A stretch of DNA of 64,000 nt from Microbulbifer celer (GTDB taxonomy: Bacteria; Pseudomonadota; Gammaproteobacteria; Pseudomonadales; Cellvibrionaceae): contig NZ_CP087715.1 of assembly GCF_020991125.1 (NCBI RefSeq), positions 682,001 to 746,000 of the forward strand, given 5' to 3'. Of the stretch, positions 46,171-56,564 are shown piece by piece. Both the position numbers and the translations under genes were made by a program. Numbering within the stretch: the first letter of the stretch is position 1; every line of letters begins with the position of its first letter. The notes beneath the pieces are model-generated. The model saw only the letters and a list, made by a program, of their open reading frames with translations. It was not told where the DNA came from and searched no databases.

Positions 46171-47732
46171 CTCTGCGCAAAGATACAAATCAACATCGAG
46201 ATACAGGTTCCCAAGTGGCGCCGCGCACCATGGCACTGGCAGAACTGGTTCCGGGTTATGCCGGTATTCCACAGACACCGGTGAGCGGTGTGGCCCTGGA
46301 TAGTCGCCAGGTAAAGTCGGGCGATGTTTTCATGGCCCTGCGCGGCACTCAGGTGGATGGTCGCGAATATATTGACGCGGCGATCAGTGCCGGGGCTGCG
46401 GTTGTACTCGCGGATGGCGAAACCCTCAGCACTGCAGCCCGAGACGGGGTGGAAGTCATTACCGTTCCCGGGCTGGCCGCCCGTGTGGGTGAGATCGCTG
46501 CGCGCTTTTACGGGCATCCGACCGAGTCCATGTATCTGGTCGGAGTCACCGGCACCAATGGCAAGTCCACCTGTGCGTATCTGGCCTCCCAGCTGCTCGC
46601 GCAGCATTTTGGCAGTGCCGCAGTGATGGGCACCATCGGTAACGGTGTGTGGCAGGACGGCGAGATCGGACTGGTGGACACCGGGCTGACCACGCCGGAC
46701 CCGGTACGCCTGCAGGCCGATTACGCGGAATTTTCCGCGCGCGGCGCGCGGGCTGCCGCCATGGAAGTATCTTCCCATTCGCTGTCTCAGGGGCGGGTAC
46801 ACGGCCTGGTTTTTGATACCGCGGTCTTCACCAACCTGACCCGGGATCATCTCGATTATCACGGCAATATGGCGGCCTACGGCGCCGCCAAAGAAAAGCT
46901 GTTCGGGCTGCCAAAGCTGAAGCGCGGCGTGATCAATATCGATGACCCATTTGGTGCACAGATGGTGGAACGCTGCAAATTGCGCGGCCTGAAACTGATC
47001 ACCTATGGACTGCAGAATGGCGATCTGCAGGTGCGAAACCTGAAGCGTCTCGACACCGGCTTCACCGCACACCTCCTTACACCGTGGGGGGAAGGCGAGC
47101 TGCGCGCGCCTCTGATCGGCGATTTCAATATCCACAATGCGCTGGCCGTAGTCGCTGCAGTGGCTGCTGCCGGTATGCCGTTGGAGGATATTCTCGCCGC
47201 ATTCCCGAATATACAGCCGGTGCCGGGTCGCATGGAGCGGGTTTCAGCGACTGAAGCCGTTGCCGATGATGTGTCCGTACTGGTGGATTATGCCCATACA
47301 CCGGATGCACTGCGCGCAGCACTGGAAGCCGCACGGCCGTATTGCCGCGGCAAACTCTGGTGCGTTTTTGGCTGTGGCGGCGATAGGGATAGCGGAAAGC
47401 GTGCACCGATGGGGCGTATAGCCGCAGAACTGTCTGACTGCGCGGTGGTGACCAGCGATAACCCGCGCACGGAAGACCCTCAGCAAATTGTTGACGACAT
47501 CGTTGACGGAATTGATGGCGGCAAGTGTGAAGTGAAGATTGATCGCGCCGAAGCCATTCGCTTTGCGATCGAAAACGCCGCCGCGGGCGATACGGTTTTG
47601 ATTGCCGGTAAAGGGCACGAAGACTATCAGATCATTGGAGAGCAGAAGTCGCACTTCTGCGACCGCGAGCAGGCCGCAGCAGCGCTGCAGACGCGTGCAC
47701 GCCAGGCTGATGTGGAGGGTGCCAGTAAATGA
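46167..47732 (+). CDS. murE: MurE, UDP-MurNAc-tripeptide ligase adding meso-diaminopimelate
   Basis: The 521-residue protein adds the third residue of the peptide stem. It has the ATP loop GVTGTNGKST, the lysine/DAP region and the motif TSDNPRTEDP; DNPR is the mark of meso-DAP-specific enzymes. The GTG start overlaps the ftsI stop by four bases and the stop overlaps murF by four bases (ATGA), so the three genes are translationally linked. Confidence 0.96.
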   Translation: MTLRKDTNQHRDTGSQVAPRTMALAELVPGYAGIPQTPVSGVALDSRQVKSGDVFMALRGTQVDGREYIDAAISAGAAVVLADGETLSTAARDGVEVITVPGLAARVGEIAARFYGHPTESMYLVGVTGTNGKSTCAYLASQLLAQHFGSAAVMGTIGNGVWQDGEIGLVDTGLTTPDPVRLQADYAEFSARGARAAAMEVSSHSLSQGRVHGLVFDTAVFTNLTRDHLDYHGNMAAYGAAKEKLFGLPKLKRGVINIDDPFGAQMVERCKLRGLKLITYGLQNGDLQVRNLKRLDTGFTAHLLTPWGEGELRAPLIGDFNIHNALAVVAAVAAAGMPLEDILAAFPNIQPVPGRMERVSATEAVADDVSVLVDYAHTPDALRAALEAARPYCRGKLWCVFGCGGDRDSGKRAPMGRIAAELSDCAVVTSDNPRTEDPQQIVDDIVDGIDGGKCEVKIDRAEAIRFAIENAAAGDTVLIAGKGHEDYQIIGEQKSHFCDREQAAAALQTRARQADVEGASK

Positions 47733-49105
47733 TTGGCGCACTTTCCCTGCAAGAACTACAGCAGCGTTTTGGCGGTGAGCTGGTTAATGGCTCCGTGACA
47801 TTTGATGCGGTGTGTACAGATACACGCAAGCTTGATGCCGGAGCGCTGTTTGTGGCGTTGAAAGGGGAAAACTTCGACGCGCATGAGTTTCTTGGCGATG
47901 TCGACGGCAAAGTACTTGGCGTAGTGACGGAGCGCGCGCTGTCAGGGTCGCGGATGCCGCAGTGGGTGGTGGCCGATACCAATGTGGCGTTTGGCCATAT
48001 CGGTCGCCTGTGTCGTGAGCAATTTAATGGGCCGGTGATTGGTATCACCGGCTCTTGCGGCAAAACCACGGTCAAAGAAATGCTCGCCGCCATTTTTGGG
48101 CAGCGCCATCAGGTGTGCGTCACTCAGGGCAACCTGAACAATCATTTCGGTGTGCCTACGACATTACTTTCACTGCAGCCGGAGCATGAGGTTCTGGTTG
48201 TGGAGATGGGGGCCAGTGGCCCGAATGAAATCGGTTACTTGTGCAGCATCGCGAAGCCGGAGATTACTGCGGTAAACAATGTGATGCCGGCGCATGTGGA
48301 AGGCTTTGGTTCGGTGGATGGCATCGCCACTGCCAAAGGCCAGATTTATACCAGCCTCGCCCCCGGAGGCGTTGCCGTGATCAATGCCGACGACAACTAT
48401 GCGGATTACTGGCGCGGTGGAATGCCGGAAGGTGTACGCAATCTGGAGGTTGGCTTTGGTCATCAATGTGCGGTGCATCCCGACAATATCGAGCTGGACG
48501 GCCAGGGACGTGCGGCCTTCGATCTGGTGATCGAAGGCGTCAGCCATCGGGTACAGCTGCAGGTTCTGGGCGAGCACAATGTGCACAACGCGCTGGTTGC
48601 CGCGGGTTGCGCCTATGCGGCGGATATTCCGGTCAAGGAGATTGCCGAAGGGTTGTCCGTGCTGAGCGGTGTGGGCGGGCGTATGCAGTCTTTTACTGCC
48701 AGTAGCGGCGCTACCGTGATCGACGACAGTTACAACGCTAACCCGGGTTCTGTCAGCGCGGCCATCGAATTGCTGGCTCAGCGCGCGGGTAAAAAAATCC
48801 TGGTACTGGGAGATATGGCAGAACTGGGGCCGGAGGCCGACAAGGCGCATCGCGAGATGGGTGCACTGGCGCGCGAACGCGGTCTCGATCAGCTGTTTAC
48901 ACTCGGCACCTTGAGTGCTGCTGCCGGTACGGCTTTTGCCGCAGGCCGGCCACATATTTTAAGGAATTTTTCCGAGCGCGAATCGCTGATCAAAGCGCTG
49001 GCGCCGGAGCTGGATGGAAACACCACTGTGCTGGTGAAAGGTTCCCGCAGTGCGCGAATGGAACTGGTTGTGCAAGCACTGACCAACGGGAGGGCACCTC
49101 TATAA
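47729..49105 (+). CDS. murF: MurF, UDP-MurNAc-tripeptide-D-alanyl-D-alanine ligase
   Basis: MurF attaches the D-Ala-D-Ala dipeptide. The 458-residue protein has the ATP loop GITGSCGKTTVKEM, NLNNHFGVPTTLLSL, EMGASGPNEIGYL and VIDDSYNANPGSV. It overlaps murE by four bases. The next gene, mraY, starts 155 bases later; that gap holds no gene that I can identify. Confidence 0.96.
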   Translation: MIGALSLQELQQRFGGELVNGSVTFDAVCTDTRKLDAGALFVALKGENFDAHEFLGDVDGKVLGVVTERALSGSRMPQWVVADTNVAFGHIGRLCREQFNGPVIGITGSCGKTTVKEMLAAIFGQRHQVCVTQGNLNNHFGVPTTLLSLQPEHEVLVVEMGASGPNEIGYLCSIAKPEITAVNNVMPAHVEGFGSVDGIATAKGQIYTSLAPGGVAVINADDNYADYWRGGMPEGVRNLEVGFGHQCAVHPDNIELDGQGRAAFDLVIEGVSHRVQLQVLGEHNVHNALVAAGCAYAADIPVKEIAEGLSVLSGVGGRMQSFTASSGATVIDDSYNANPGSVSAAIELLAQRAGKKILVLGDMAELGPEADKAHREMGALARERGLDQLFTLGTLSAAAGTAFAAGRPHILRNFSERESLIKALAPELDGNTTVLVKGSRSARMELVVQALTNGRAPL

Positions 49106-49260
49106 ATCTACTGCGTGCGCGGCGGTGCTGGTGCGCCAGCCCGGTCGGAATGCTCATGTATGCCAAATACACTCCGCTTCCTGTGCTCCGGCGGCCATCA
49201 CCAGCCACCCGCTCGCTACGATTTTTAGAGATGCCCGGGAATCAATAAAAGGGCTCAAGA

Positions 49261-50346
49261 ATGCTGCTTTGGCTGGCGGATTTTTTACAACAGTACGTGA
49301 AAGGCTTTGCGGTCTTTGACTACCTGACGATGCGCGCGATTCTCAGTGCGTTGACGGCACTCGGCATTTCCCTGCTGGTGGGGCCGCGCATGATTACCTG
49401 GCTCAATCGGCTGCAGGTAGGGCAGGCCGTTCGCGACGATGGGCCGCAGACGCACCTGAGTAAATCCGGTACGCCTACCATGGGCGGAACGCTGATTCTG
49501 GCGGCAATTTTTTCCGCCGCGCTGTTGTGGTCGGATCTCAGTAACCGCTATGTCTGGGTGACCCTGCTGGTAACTTTCGTATTCGGTACCGTGGGCTTTG
49601 TCGATGATTACAAAAAGGTAGTGGAGAAAAACTCCCGCGGATTGATCGCACGCTGGAAATATTTCTGGCAATCCGTCGGCGGTCTCGGCGCTGCGATTTA
49701 TCTCTATATGAGTGCGACATCGCCGGCAGAAACCCAGTTGTTTGTGCCGTTTTTCAAGGATATTGCCCTGGATCTTGGCCCGGTGGCGTTCATCCTGCTG
49801 ACCTATTTCGTGGTGGTCGGGTCCAGTAATGCGGTGAACCTGACCGATGGTCTCGACGGTCTCGCAATCATGCCCTCGGTCATGGTGGGCGGGGCCCTGG
49901 GTGTTATTGCTTACCTGGTCGGCCACGTGGAATTTGCCACTTATCTGCATATTCCCTCTATCTCCGGTGCGGGCGAGCTCGCAGTTTTCTGCGCTGCACT
50001 GGGTGGTGCCGGGCTGGGCTTTTTATGGTTCAACACCTATCCCGCGCAAGTGTTCATGGGCGATGTGGGTGCACTGGCCCTGGGTGCGGCACTGGGCATC
50101 ATTGCGGTGATTACCCGGCATGAAATCGTATTGTTCATCATGGGTGGGGTTTTCGTGATGGAAACCGTCTCGGTGATCCTGCAGGTGGCTTCTTTCAAGC
50201 TGACCGGCAAGCGGATTTTCCGCATGGCGCCACTGCACCATCATTTTGAATTGAAGGGCTGGCCGGAGCCCCGGGTAATCGTGCGCTTCTGGATTATTAC
50301 CGTGATCCTGGTACTGGCGGGTCTGGCGACCCTCAAGCTCCGTTAG
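49261..50346 (+). CDS. mraY: MraY, phospho-MurNAc-pentapeptide translocase
   Basis: MraY makes lipid I on undecaprenyl phosphate. The 361-residue protein has about ten membrane helices and the aspartate motifs [17 protein letters not shown] and [15 protein letters not shown] plus [14 protein letters not shown] near the end. It starts [23 protein letters not shown], the usual N-terminus. Confidence 0.97.
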   Translation: MLLWLADFLQQYVKGFAVFDYLTMRAILSALTALGISLLVGPRMITWLNRLQVGQAVRDDGPQTHLSKSGTPTMGGTLILAAIFSAALLWSDLSNRYVWVTLLVTFVFGTVGFVDDYKKVVEKNSRGLIARWKYFWQSVGGLGAAIYLYMSATSPAETQLFVPFFKDIALDLGPVAFILLTYFVVVGSSNAVNLTDGLDGLAIMPSVMVGGALGVIAYLVGHVEFATYLHIPSISGAGELAVFCAALGGAGLGFLWFNTYPAQVFMGDVGALALGAALGIIAVITRHEIVLFIMGGVFVMETVSVILQVASFKLTGKRIFRMAPLHHHFELKGWPEPRVIVRFWIITVILVLAGLATLKLR

Positions 50347-50425
50347 CGGGGCTGAAAACCCATAAACAGCAAGAACTGACGGCAACAACCGTAACGAAGA
50401 TAAACAAAGGTCGATCACAGCGACT

Positions 50426-51808
50426 ATGACACTCATCGCGACATCGGACAGAAAAGTGGTTATCGGACTGGGCGCTACCGGGCAATCGGTAGTGCGCTTT
50501 CTGCTGCGCCAGGGTTCTGCGCCGGTGGTGGTCGACAGCCGGGCGCAACCGCCGGCACTGGACCAGTTTCGTGCGGCATATCCGGATGTACCGGTGGAGT
50601 GTGGCGCCCTGAACCGCGGCACCTTGCTGGCGGCGAGTGAAATTATCGTCAGTCCGGGCATTGCCCTGGCCGAGCCCGCGATCGCCGAAGCCGTGGCCGC
50701 TGATATTCCGGTGGTGGGGGATATCGAACTGTTCGCCCGCGAGCTGGCCAAGTGCGCGCGGCCGCCGAAAGTGATTGCGATTACCGGGTCCAACGGCAAG
50801 AGCACGGTCACTACCCTGTTGGGACAGATGGCCGAGCACGCCGGAGTTGCCGTCAAGGTCGGCGGTAATATCGGTGTGCCGGTGCTGGATCTGCTGGCTG
50901 AGCGCGAGTTGCCGGAATTGTTCGTACTGGAACTTTCCAGCTTCCAGTTGGAAACCACATATTCGCTGGCGCCTGACGTGGCCACGATTCTGAATATCAG
51001 TGCCGATCATATGGATCGCTACCCGACCCTCGGTGCCTACCACCAGGCCAAACAGCGTATTTATCGCAATGCGCAGCAGCTGGTGATCAACCGTGCGGAT
51101 CCCTTGACCCGTGGCCCGCTGGCACAGGATTGCCAGGAGTGGAGTTTCGGTCTCGACCGGCCGGACCTGAATCAGTTCGGGGTGACGCTGGTCGATGGTG
51201 TTGCCTGGCTGGCGCGAGGAACAGAAAAACTGATACCAGCGGCGGACATGGCCATGGTGGGTAGCCACAACGTGGCCAATGCACTTGCCGCGCTTGCACT
51301 GGGAAGTGCGGTTGGCCTGCCGATGTCGGCAATGCTGGATACGTTGCGAAGCTTTACCGGCCTCACGCATCGCTGCGAGCGCGTTGCCGATGCCGGCGGT
51401 GTGACGTTTGTGAACGATTCCAAGGGTACCAATGTCGGCGCTACCCGCGCTGCACTGGACGGCCTCGCGGAAGGGGATCGCAAAATCGTGCTGATAGCCG
51501 GTGGCGATGGCAAAGGCGCGGATTTCTCCCCTCTGGCAGACGCCGCGCATACCTTGCGGGGCCTGGTGACCATCGGCGTGGATGGCGACAGGATCGCCGC
51601 GGTCCTGCAGGGAAAAACCGAGCAGCACACCGCAGAAGATATGGATGCTGCGGTTGCGAAAGCGCGGAGTATGGCGCAGCCGGGAGATTTTGTGCTCCTG
51701 TCTCCGGCTTGTGCGAGTTTTGACATGTACCGGAATTTTGAGGCGCGCGGCGAAGACTTCCGCCGCGCAGTGCAGGCGGCGATTGCAGATTCGGGAGGGC
51801 AATCATGA
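50426..51808 (+). CDS. murD: MurD, UDP-MurNAc-L-alanine-D-glutamate ligase
   Basis: MurD adds D-glutamate. The 460-residue protein has a UDP-binding start (KVVIGLGATGQSVVRFL), the ATP loop AITGSNGKSTVTTLLG, NILNISADHMDRYPTL-type motif and VNDSKGTNVGAT. It follows mraY by 79 bases. Its stop overlaps the ftsW ATG by four bases. Confidence 0.97.
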   Translation: MTLIATSDRKVVIGLGATGQSVVRFLLRQGSAPVVVDSRAQPPALDQFRAAYPDVPVECGALNRGTLLAASEIIVSPGIALAEPAIAEAVAADIPVVGDIELFARELAKCARPPKVIAITGSNGKSTVTTLLGQMAEHAGVAVKVGGNIGVPVLDLLAERELPELFVLELSSFQLETTYSLAPDVATILNISADHMDRYPTLGAYHQAKQRIYRNAQQLVINRADPLTRGPLAQDCQEWSFGLDRPDLNQFGVTLVDGVAWLARGTEKLIPAADMAMVGSHNVANALAALALGSAVGLPMSAMLDTLRSFTGLTHRCERVADAGGVTFVNDSKGTNVGATRAALDGLAEGDRKIVLIAGGDGKGADFSPLADAAHTLRGLVTIGVDGDRIAAVLQGKTEQHTAEDMDAAVAKARSMAQPGDFVLLSPACASFDMYRNFEARGEDFRRAVQAAIADSGGQS

Positions 51809-53037
51809 GCCCGGTAGACCTGAATCAGGCGGCCAATACAGAGCAGCGCGAGCGCTTCAACTGGGTGCTGCCTTTCTGCGTTCTGGCGCTGGCCAGTATC
51901 GGCGTGGTCATGGTCGCGTCGGCCTCCATCGCATTTGCGGCAGATACCTACGGTGATCCGTGGTATTTCCTCAAGCGGCACGTGATGTTTCTGCTCGTGG
52001 GCGGCGTGGTGGCACTGATTGTCAGCCGGATACCGCTGGGTATCTGGTCCCGATTGTCGTGGCCGTTGTTGGCATTTGCCTGTGGCTTGTTGGTGTTGGT
52101 ACTGGTGCCCGGAGTCGGCCGCAGTGTGAACGGCAGTATGCGCTGGATAGCCCTCGGGCCGATTACGGTACAGCCGGCGGAAGTTGCCAAATTCTGTTGC
52201 CTGATTTTCTTCGCCAGCTTTTTGACCCGGCGCCACGAGAAGCTCCGTCACTGGAGCAGTTTTATGGTGCCGATCACGGTGCTGGGTTTCGTCGCAGCGT
52301 TACTGTTGCTGGAGCCGGATTTCGGTTCCGTCGTTGTGATTTCCGGTACCGCGCTGGCGATGGTATTCCTCGCCGGTGCCCGCCTGCCGCACACGTTTTT
52401 GCTGGTTGGGCTTGCCGCTTGTGGATTGGTCTTGATGGCACTGATCAGTCCCTATCGCTTACAGCGATTGACCACGTTTCTCGACCCTTGGGGAGAACAG
52501 TTCGGCGGTGGCTATCAGTTGACGCAATCCCTTATTGCGTTTGGGCGCGGCGAGTGGTTTGGAGTGGGGCTTGGTAACAGTGTGCAGAAACTGTTTTACC
52601 TGCCGGAAGCCCATACGGATTTTGTTTTCGCGATCCTCGCAGAAGAGTGGGGGTTGTTCGGCGGTTTGCTGGTGATTGGCCTCTATGCGGTATTGACCTG
52701 GTCGTTGCTGCGGCTGGTGAGTATGGCGCTCGCGCAAAAGGCTTTTTTTGCCGCGTTGCTGACTTTCGGCATCGCGGTACTGATCGCCGGACAGGCGTTT
52801 GTAAACATGGGGGTCGCCTCCGGCCTGCTGCCGACCAAGGGCCTGACGTTGCCTTTTGTCAGCTCCGGTGGCAGCAGCCTGATTATCTGCTGTGCCCTGT
52901 TTGCAGTGGCCTGGCGGGTGCAGAGTGAATTGTGTGGCCGACATCAGGGAGCGTTGGCGATTACCGATCGGATCAGCCAACTGCCGATTTTCAATCCGTT
53001 GCAACTCGGCGACAGAAACACAGAGGAGGCGGCGTAA
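51805..53037 (+). CDS. ftsW: FtsW, septal peptidoglycan glycosyltransferase (SEDS)
   Basis: FtsW polymerises lipid II together with FtsI. The 410-residue protein has about ten membrane helices; WKARLPHTF-like GARLPHTFLLVGL, EAHTDFVFAILAEEWGL and LLPTKGLTLPFVSSGGSSL are SEDS landmarks, including the catalytic-region aspartate in the HTDF loop. It is four-base-coupled to murD, and its stop codon shares one base with the murG start. Confidence 0.96.
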   Translation: MSPVDLNQAANTEQRERFNWVLPFCVLALASIGVVMVASASIAFAADTYGDPWYFLKRHVMFLLVGGVVALIVSRIPLGIWSRLSWPLLAFACGLLVLVLVPGVGRSVNGSMRWIALGPITVQPAEVAKFCCLIFFASFLTRRHEKLRHWSSFMVPITVLGFVAALLLLEPDFGSVVVISGTALAMVFLAGARLPHTFLLVGLAACGLVLMALISPYRLQRLTTFLDPWGEQFGGGYQLTQSLIAFGRGEWFGVGLGNSVQKLFYLPEAHTDFVFAILAEEWGLFGGLLVIGLYAVLTWSLLRLVSMALAQKAFFAALLTFGIAVLIAGQAFVNMGVASGLLPTKGLTLPFVSSGGSSLIICCALFAVAWRVQSELCGRHQGALAITDRISQLPIFNPLQLGDRNTEEAA

Positions 53038-54137
53038 TGAGTGGTAGTGCAGCTTCCAGGCAGCCATTTGTTGGCAAGAAATTTCTGGTGATGGCCGGCG
53101 GTACCGGCGGTCACGTATTCCCGGCGCTGGCGGTGGCCAATGCGCTTCGAGAACAGGGCGCAGAGGTTGAGTGGCTGGGGACTGCGCGCGGTATTGAATC
53201 ACAGCTGATTCCCGCGGCGGATATTCCCCTGCACTGTATTACCGTCGAGGGCGTACGTGGGCGCGGCCGTGGAGCGCTGTTAAAGGCGCCGCTGCAGATC
53301 AGCAGGGCTATCCTGCAAGCGCGCAAAGTGGTGAAGGCGGTAGGTCCAGATGCGGTACTGGGTTTTGGTGGTTTTGCTACCGGTCCCGGTGGTGTTGCCG
53401 CACGGATGAGCGGTATTCCGCTCATCATTCACGAGCAAAATGCCGTAGCGGGGACGACAAACCGGCTGCTGGCGCGGATCGCGAGCCGGGTACTGGAAGC
53501 ATTTCCCAGTGGCTTGCCTGGCGCCCGTCAGGTGGGTAATCCAGTGCGCCCTGAAATCGCACAGTTGCCGTCACCATCGGCGCGTGTGGGCAAGCAGCAA
53601 CCGATGCGGTTGTTGGTGCTGGGCGGCAGCCTGGGCGCGGTGGCGATTAACGAGCTGGTGCCACAGGCAATCGCCAGATTGGAACAAGCGGTTCGCCCGC
53701 AAATCGTGCATCAGGCGGGACAGCGCCACCTGGAGCTGGCACAGAAAGCCTACGAGCGCGCGGGTGTAAAAGCTGAAGTTGTGCCGTTCATCGCCGATAT
53801 GGCTACTGCCTATGAAAATGCAGACCTGGTTATCTGCCGTTCCGGGGCGCTGACCGTATCGGAGATCGCGGCGGCGGGGCTGGGTGCAATCATGGTGCCC
53901 TTTCCCTTCGCCATCGATGATCACCAGACCAAAAATGGCGAGTGGTTGGCTGAAGCCGGGGCGGCGCAGGTGATTCAGCAGGATGATCTCAAGCCAGAAT
54001 TGCTGGCGCAGATCCTTCGCGAACTGTTTGCCGATCCGAAAAAATTGTTGGCGATGGCCGAAGCGGCCCGCCAGGTAGCCAAACCCGATGCCACCGACCA
54101 GGTACTGGCGGTGTGTCGGGAAGAGATGGGGTGTTGA
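53037..54137 (+). CDS. murG: MurG, lipid II synthase (GlcNAc transferase)
   Basis: MurG adds GlcNAc to lipid I at the membrane surface. The 366-residue protein has the N-terminal glycine loop [48 protein letters not shown] and [19 protein letters not shown]. The ATG at 53037 has GAGGAGG in the end of ftsW; an upstream in-frame start lies within ftsW. It is followed by murC after one base. Confidence 0.97.
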   Translation: MSGSAASRQPFVGKKFLVMAGGTGGHVFPALAVANALREQGAEVEWLGTARGIESQLIPAADIPLHCITVEGVRGRGRGALLKAPLQISRAILQARKVVKAVGPDAVLGFGGFATGPGGVAARMSGIPLIIHEQNAVAGTTNRLLARIASRVLEAFPSGLPGARQVGNPVRPEIAQLPSPSARVGKQQPMRLLVLGGSLGAVAINELVPQAIARLEQAVRPQIVHQAGQRHLELAQKAYERAGVKAEVVPFIADMATAYENADLVICRSGALTVSEIAAAGLGAIMVPFPFAIDDHQTKNGEWLAEAGAAQVIQQDDLKPELLAQILRELFADPKKLLAMAEAARQVAKPDATDQVLAVCREEMGC

Positions 54138-54138
54138 T

Positions 54139-55620
54139 ATGTCTCTGCAGGATTCAAAGAGTACAGCGGTGACTACGGAAAACCGCTACCACGTGCCGGC
54201 CATGCGACGTATCCGACGCATCCATTTCATTGGTGTGGGCGGTGCCGGGATGAGCGGTATTGCAGAGGTGCTGCAAAACCAGGGATACGAGGTATCCGGT
54301 TCCGACCTGCGCGAGAGTAAAGTCACCGGGCGCCTGCGTGGATTGGGGGTGAAAGTTCAGATCGGACACAGGGCTGAAAATGTCAGCGATGTGGATGTGG
54401 TCGTGAACTCTTCGGCCATATACGGTGATAACCCGGAGCTGATTGCCGCCCGCGATAACCGTATTCCCATTGTGCGTCGTGCGGAAATGCTCGGTGAGTT
54501 GATGCGTTATCGCTATGGCATTGCCGTCGCTGGTACCCACGGCAAAACCACGACAACCAGCTTGATTGCGTCGATTTTTGCTGCGGACAAGAAAGACCCG
54601 ACCTTTGTGATCGGCGGCCTTGTCAACAGTGCCGGAGCCAACGCTGCGCTCGGAGAGAGCCGTTACCTGATTGCGGAAGCGGACGAGAGCGATGCATCTT
54701 TCCTGCACCTGCAGCCGATGGTCACGGTAGTGACCAATATCGATGCCGATCATATGGAGACTTATGGCGGTGATTTCGAGAAGGTCAAACAGATCTTTAT
54801 CGACTTTGTTCACAACCTGCCGTTTTACGGGCTGGCCGTGGTGTGCGGTGATGATGCCAATGTGCAGGAAGTGATTCCGAAATTCGCGCGTCCGGTCACC
54901 ACTTACGGTTTTGACGCGGGCAATGACTTCCGCATCGATAACGTAAAGCAGGAGCCATTGCGGAGTTTCTTTACCGTGCATCGTCCCGACGGCAGCGCGC
55001 TGGATGTCTGCGTCAACGTGCCGGGTATCCACAACGTGCTGAATGCCACCGCGGCGATTGCTGTGGCCACGGAAGAGGCTGTCAGCGATGAAGCTATTCG
55101 CGAAGGGTTGAAGGGGTTCCAGGGCGTGGGGCGTCGCTTCCAGATTTATGGGGATTACCCGGTAAGCGACGACAAGAGTGCAGAGCCGGTAATGCTGGTG
55201 GACGATTACGGCCATCATCCACGCGAAGTGGACGCGACCATCAAAACCGTGCGCGCCGGCTGGCCGGATCGACGGCTGGTGATGGTATATCAGCCGCATC
55301 GCTATACGCGCACGCGGGATTTGTTTGAAGATTTCGTTCAGGTGCTTTCACAGGTCGACAAACTGATCCTGTTGGATGTATATAGCGCCGGTGAGGCGCC
55401 GATTCCCGGCGCCGATGGCCGCACACTCGCGCGCAGTCTGCGCAATCGCGGTCAGGTGGATCCGGTATTCGTAGAAAAGGTCGAGCAGGTTCCTCCGCTA
55501 TTGGCGGACCTGTTAGAACCCGGCGATATCGTGTTGACGCAGGGTGCCGGTAATGTCGGCGGTCTCGCGCAGCAGCTGGCTGAATGGCGATTGGGCGATC
55601 GATCTGCCCGGAACAAATAA
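54139..55620 (+). CDS. murC: MurC, UDP-MurNAc-L-alanine ligase
   Basis: MurC starts the peptide stem with L-alanine. The 493-residue protein has the UDP-binding start [17 protein letters not shown], the ATP loop [32 protein letters not shown] and [15 protein letters not shown]. It begins one base after the murG stop. In most relatives ddl follows; here ftsQ follows directly. Confidence 0.97.
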   Translation: MSLQDSKSTAVTTENRYHVPAMRRIRRIHFIGVGGAGMSGIAEVLQNQGYEVSGSDLRESKVTGRLRGLGVKVQIGHRAENVSDVDVVVNSSAIYGDNPELIAARDNRIPIVRRAEMLGELMRYRYGIAVAGTHGKTTTTSLIASIFAADKKDPTFVIGGLVNSAGANAALGESRYLIAEADESDASFLHLQPMVTVVTNIDADHMETYGGDFEKVKQIFIDFVHNLPFYGLAVVCGDDANVQEVIPKFARPVTTYGFDAGNDFRIDNVKQEPLRSFFTVHRPDGSALDVCVNVPGIHNVLNATAAIAVATEEAVSDEAIREGLKGFQGVGRRFQIYGDYPVSDDKSAEPVMLVDDYGHHPREVDATIKTVRAGWPDRRLVMVYQPHRYTRTRDLFEDFVQVLSQVDKLILLDVYSAGEAPIPGADGRTLARSLRNRGQVDPVFVEKVEQVPPLLADLLEPGDIVLTQGAGNVGGLAQQLAEWRLGDRSARNK

Positions 55621-55648
55621 CTAGCGGACGACAAAGGATTAAGTCGCG

Positions 55649-56473
55649 GTGGCTCGGGATAAAAAGGCAGATATAAAGCGCAGCCGTAAGAAAACGGTAC
55701 GTGGCGCGCGGGCACTGCCTTCCCCGGAGCGGCAATCTGCCGGCGTATTCCGCCTGGTGTTACTTTGCAGCCTGTTGGGGCTGGTAGCCGTGGGGCTCGG
55801 TTACGGCGCCCGCTGGTTGTGGCAACAGGCGCCGACAGTTGAAGCGTTGAGCCGGGTGGATGCACTGGAAAATGTCCGGGTTAAGGGAGCTTTCCGCGCG
55901 GTCACACAAAAAGAAGTGGAAGACATCCTGCTGCCATTTTTGAGCCGCGGGTTTTTCTCCCTCGATATTGATGCGGTGCGCGCGGCATTGCTGCGTCATC
56001 CATGGATTGAGCAGGCTTCCGTCAGCAGGCGTTGGCCCAACGGTATTCTGGTTGAGGTCGAGGAGGAGCAGCCGCTCGCGATCTGGGGAGAGGATCAGTT
56101 GCTGATTGCCACCGGTGAGTTGTTGCCGCGACCACCGCAAATGCAGTCAGTACGTCTGCCGGAGCTGGCGGGCGATGCGCAGCTGGTAGAACGGATTATG
56201 GCGCAGTATCAGGCGCTTGCCGGCCTGCTGACCACGAAGGATATGGAAGTGAGGCGCCTGTCATTTGATGACCTGGCAGGTTGGCAGTTGGAGCTGGTCA
56301 GCGGAATCCGATTGCAGCTGGGGCACGACGAACTACTTGAACGGGTGGATCGCTTCCTCAGTCTGACTCGCGGTGTACTGGCGCCGCATCTGCAAAAAGT
56401 GGCGGGGGTGGATACCCGCTATAACAATGCAGTTGCGGTGCAATGGAAAGATAGCAAGGCCACTAAAAAGTAA
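55649..56473 (+). CDS. ftsQ: FtsQ, bitopic division protein
   Basis: FtsQ scaffolds FtsB and FtsL. The 274-residue protein has a basic cytoplasmic tail, a membrane helix (about residues 33-53), a POTRA domain (about 70-140; VRVKGAFRAVTQKEVEDIL) and the beta domain (HPWIEQASVSRRWPNGILVEVEEEQPLAIW). The GTG start has AAGGAT upstream. It follows murC after 28 bases without an intervening ddl. Confidence 0.94.
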   Translation: MARDKKADIKRSRKKTVRGARALPSPERQSAGVFRLVLLCSLLGLVAVGLGYGARWLWQQAPTVEALSRVDALENVRVKGAFRAVTQKEVEDILLPFLSRGFFSLDIDAVRAALLRHPWIEQASVSRRWPNGILVEVEEEQPLAIWGEDQLLIATGELLPRPPQMQSVRLPELAGDAQLVERIMAQYQALAGLLTTKDMEVRRLSFDDLAGWQLELVSGIRLQLGHDELLERVDRFLSLTRGVLAPHLQKVAGVDTRYNNAVAVQWKDSKATKK

Positions 56474-56564
56474 ACAAAAGCAGTATTAAAAAAAGCTGGG
56501 CGGCTCCCCTGATCCTACATGCCAGATGAGGGTCGGAGTGAACGCTCAACGAGGTTGAAAACAG

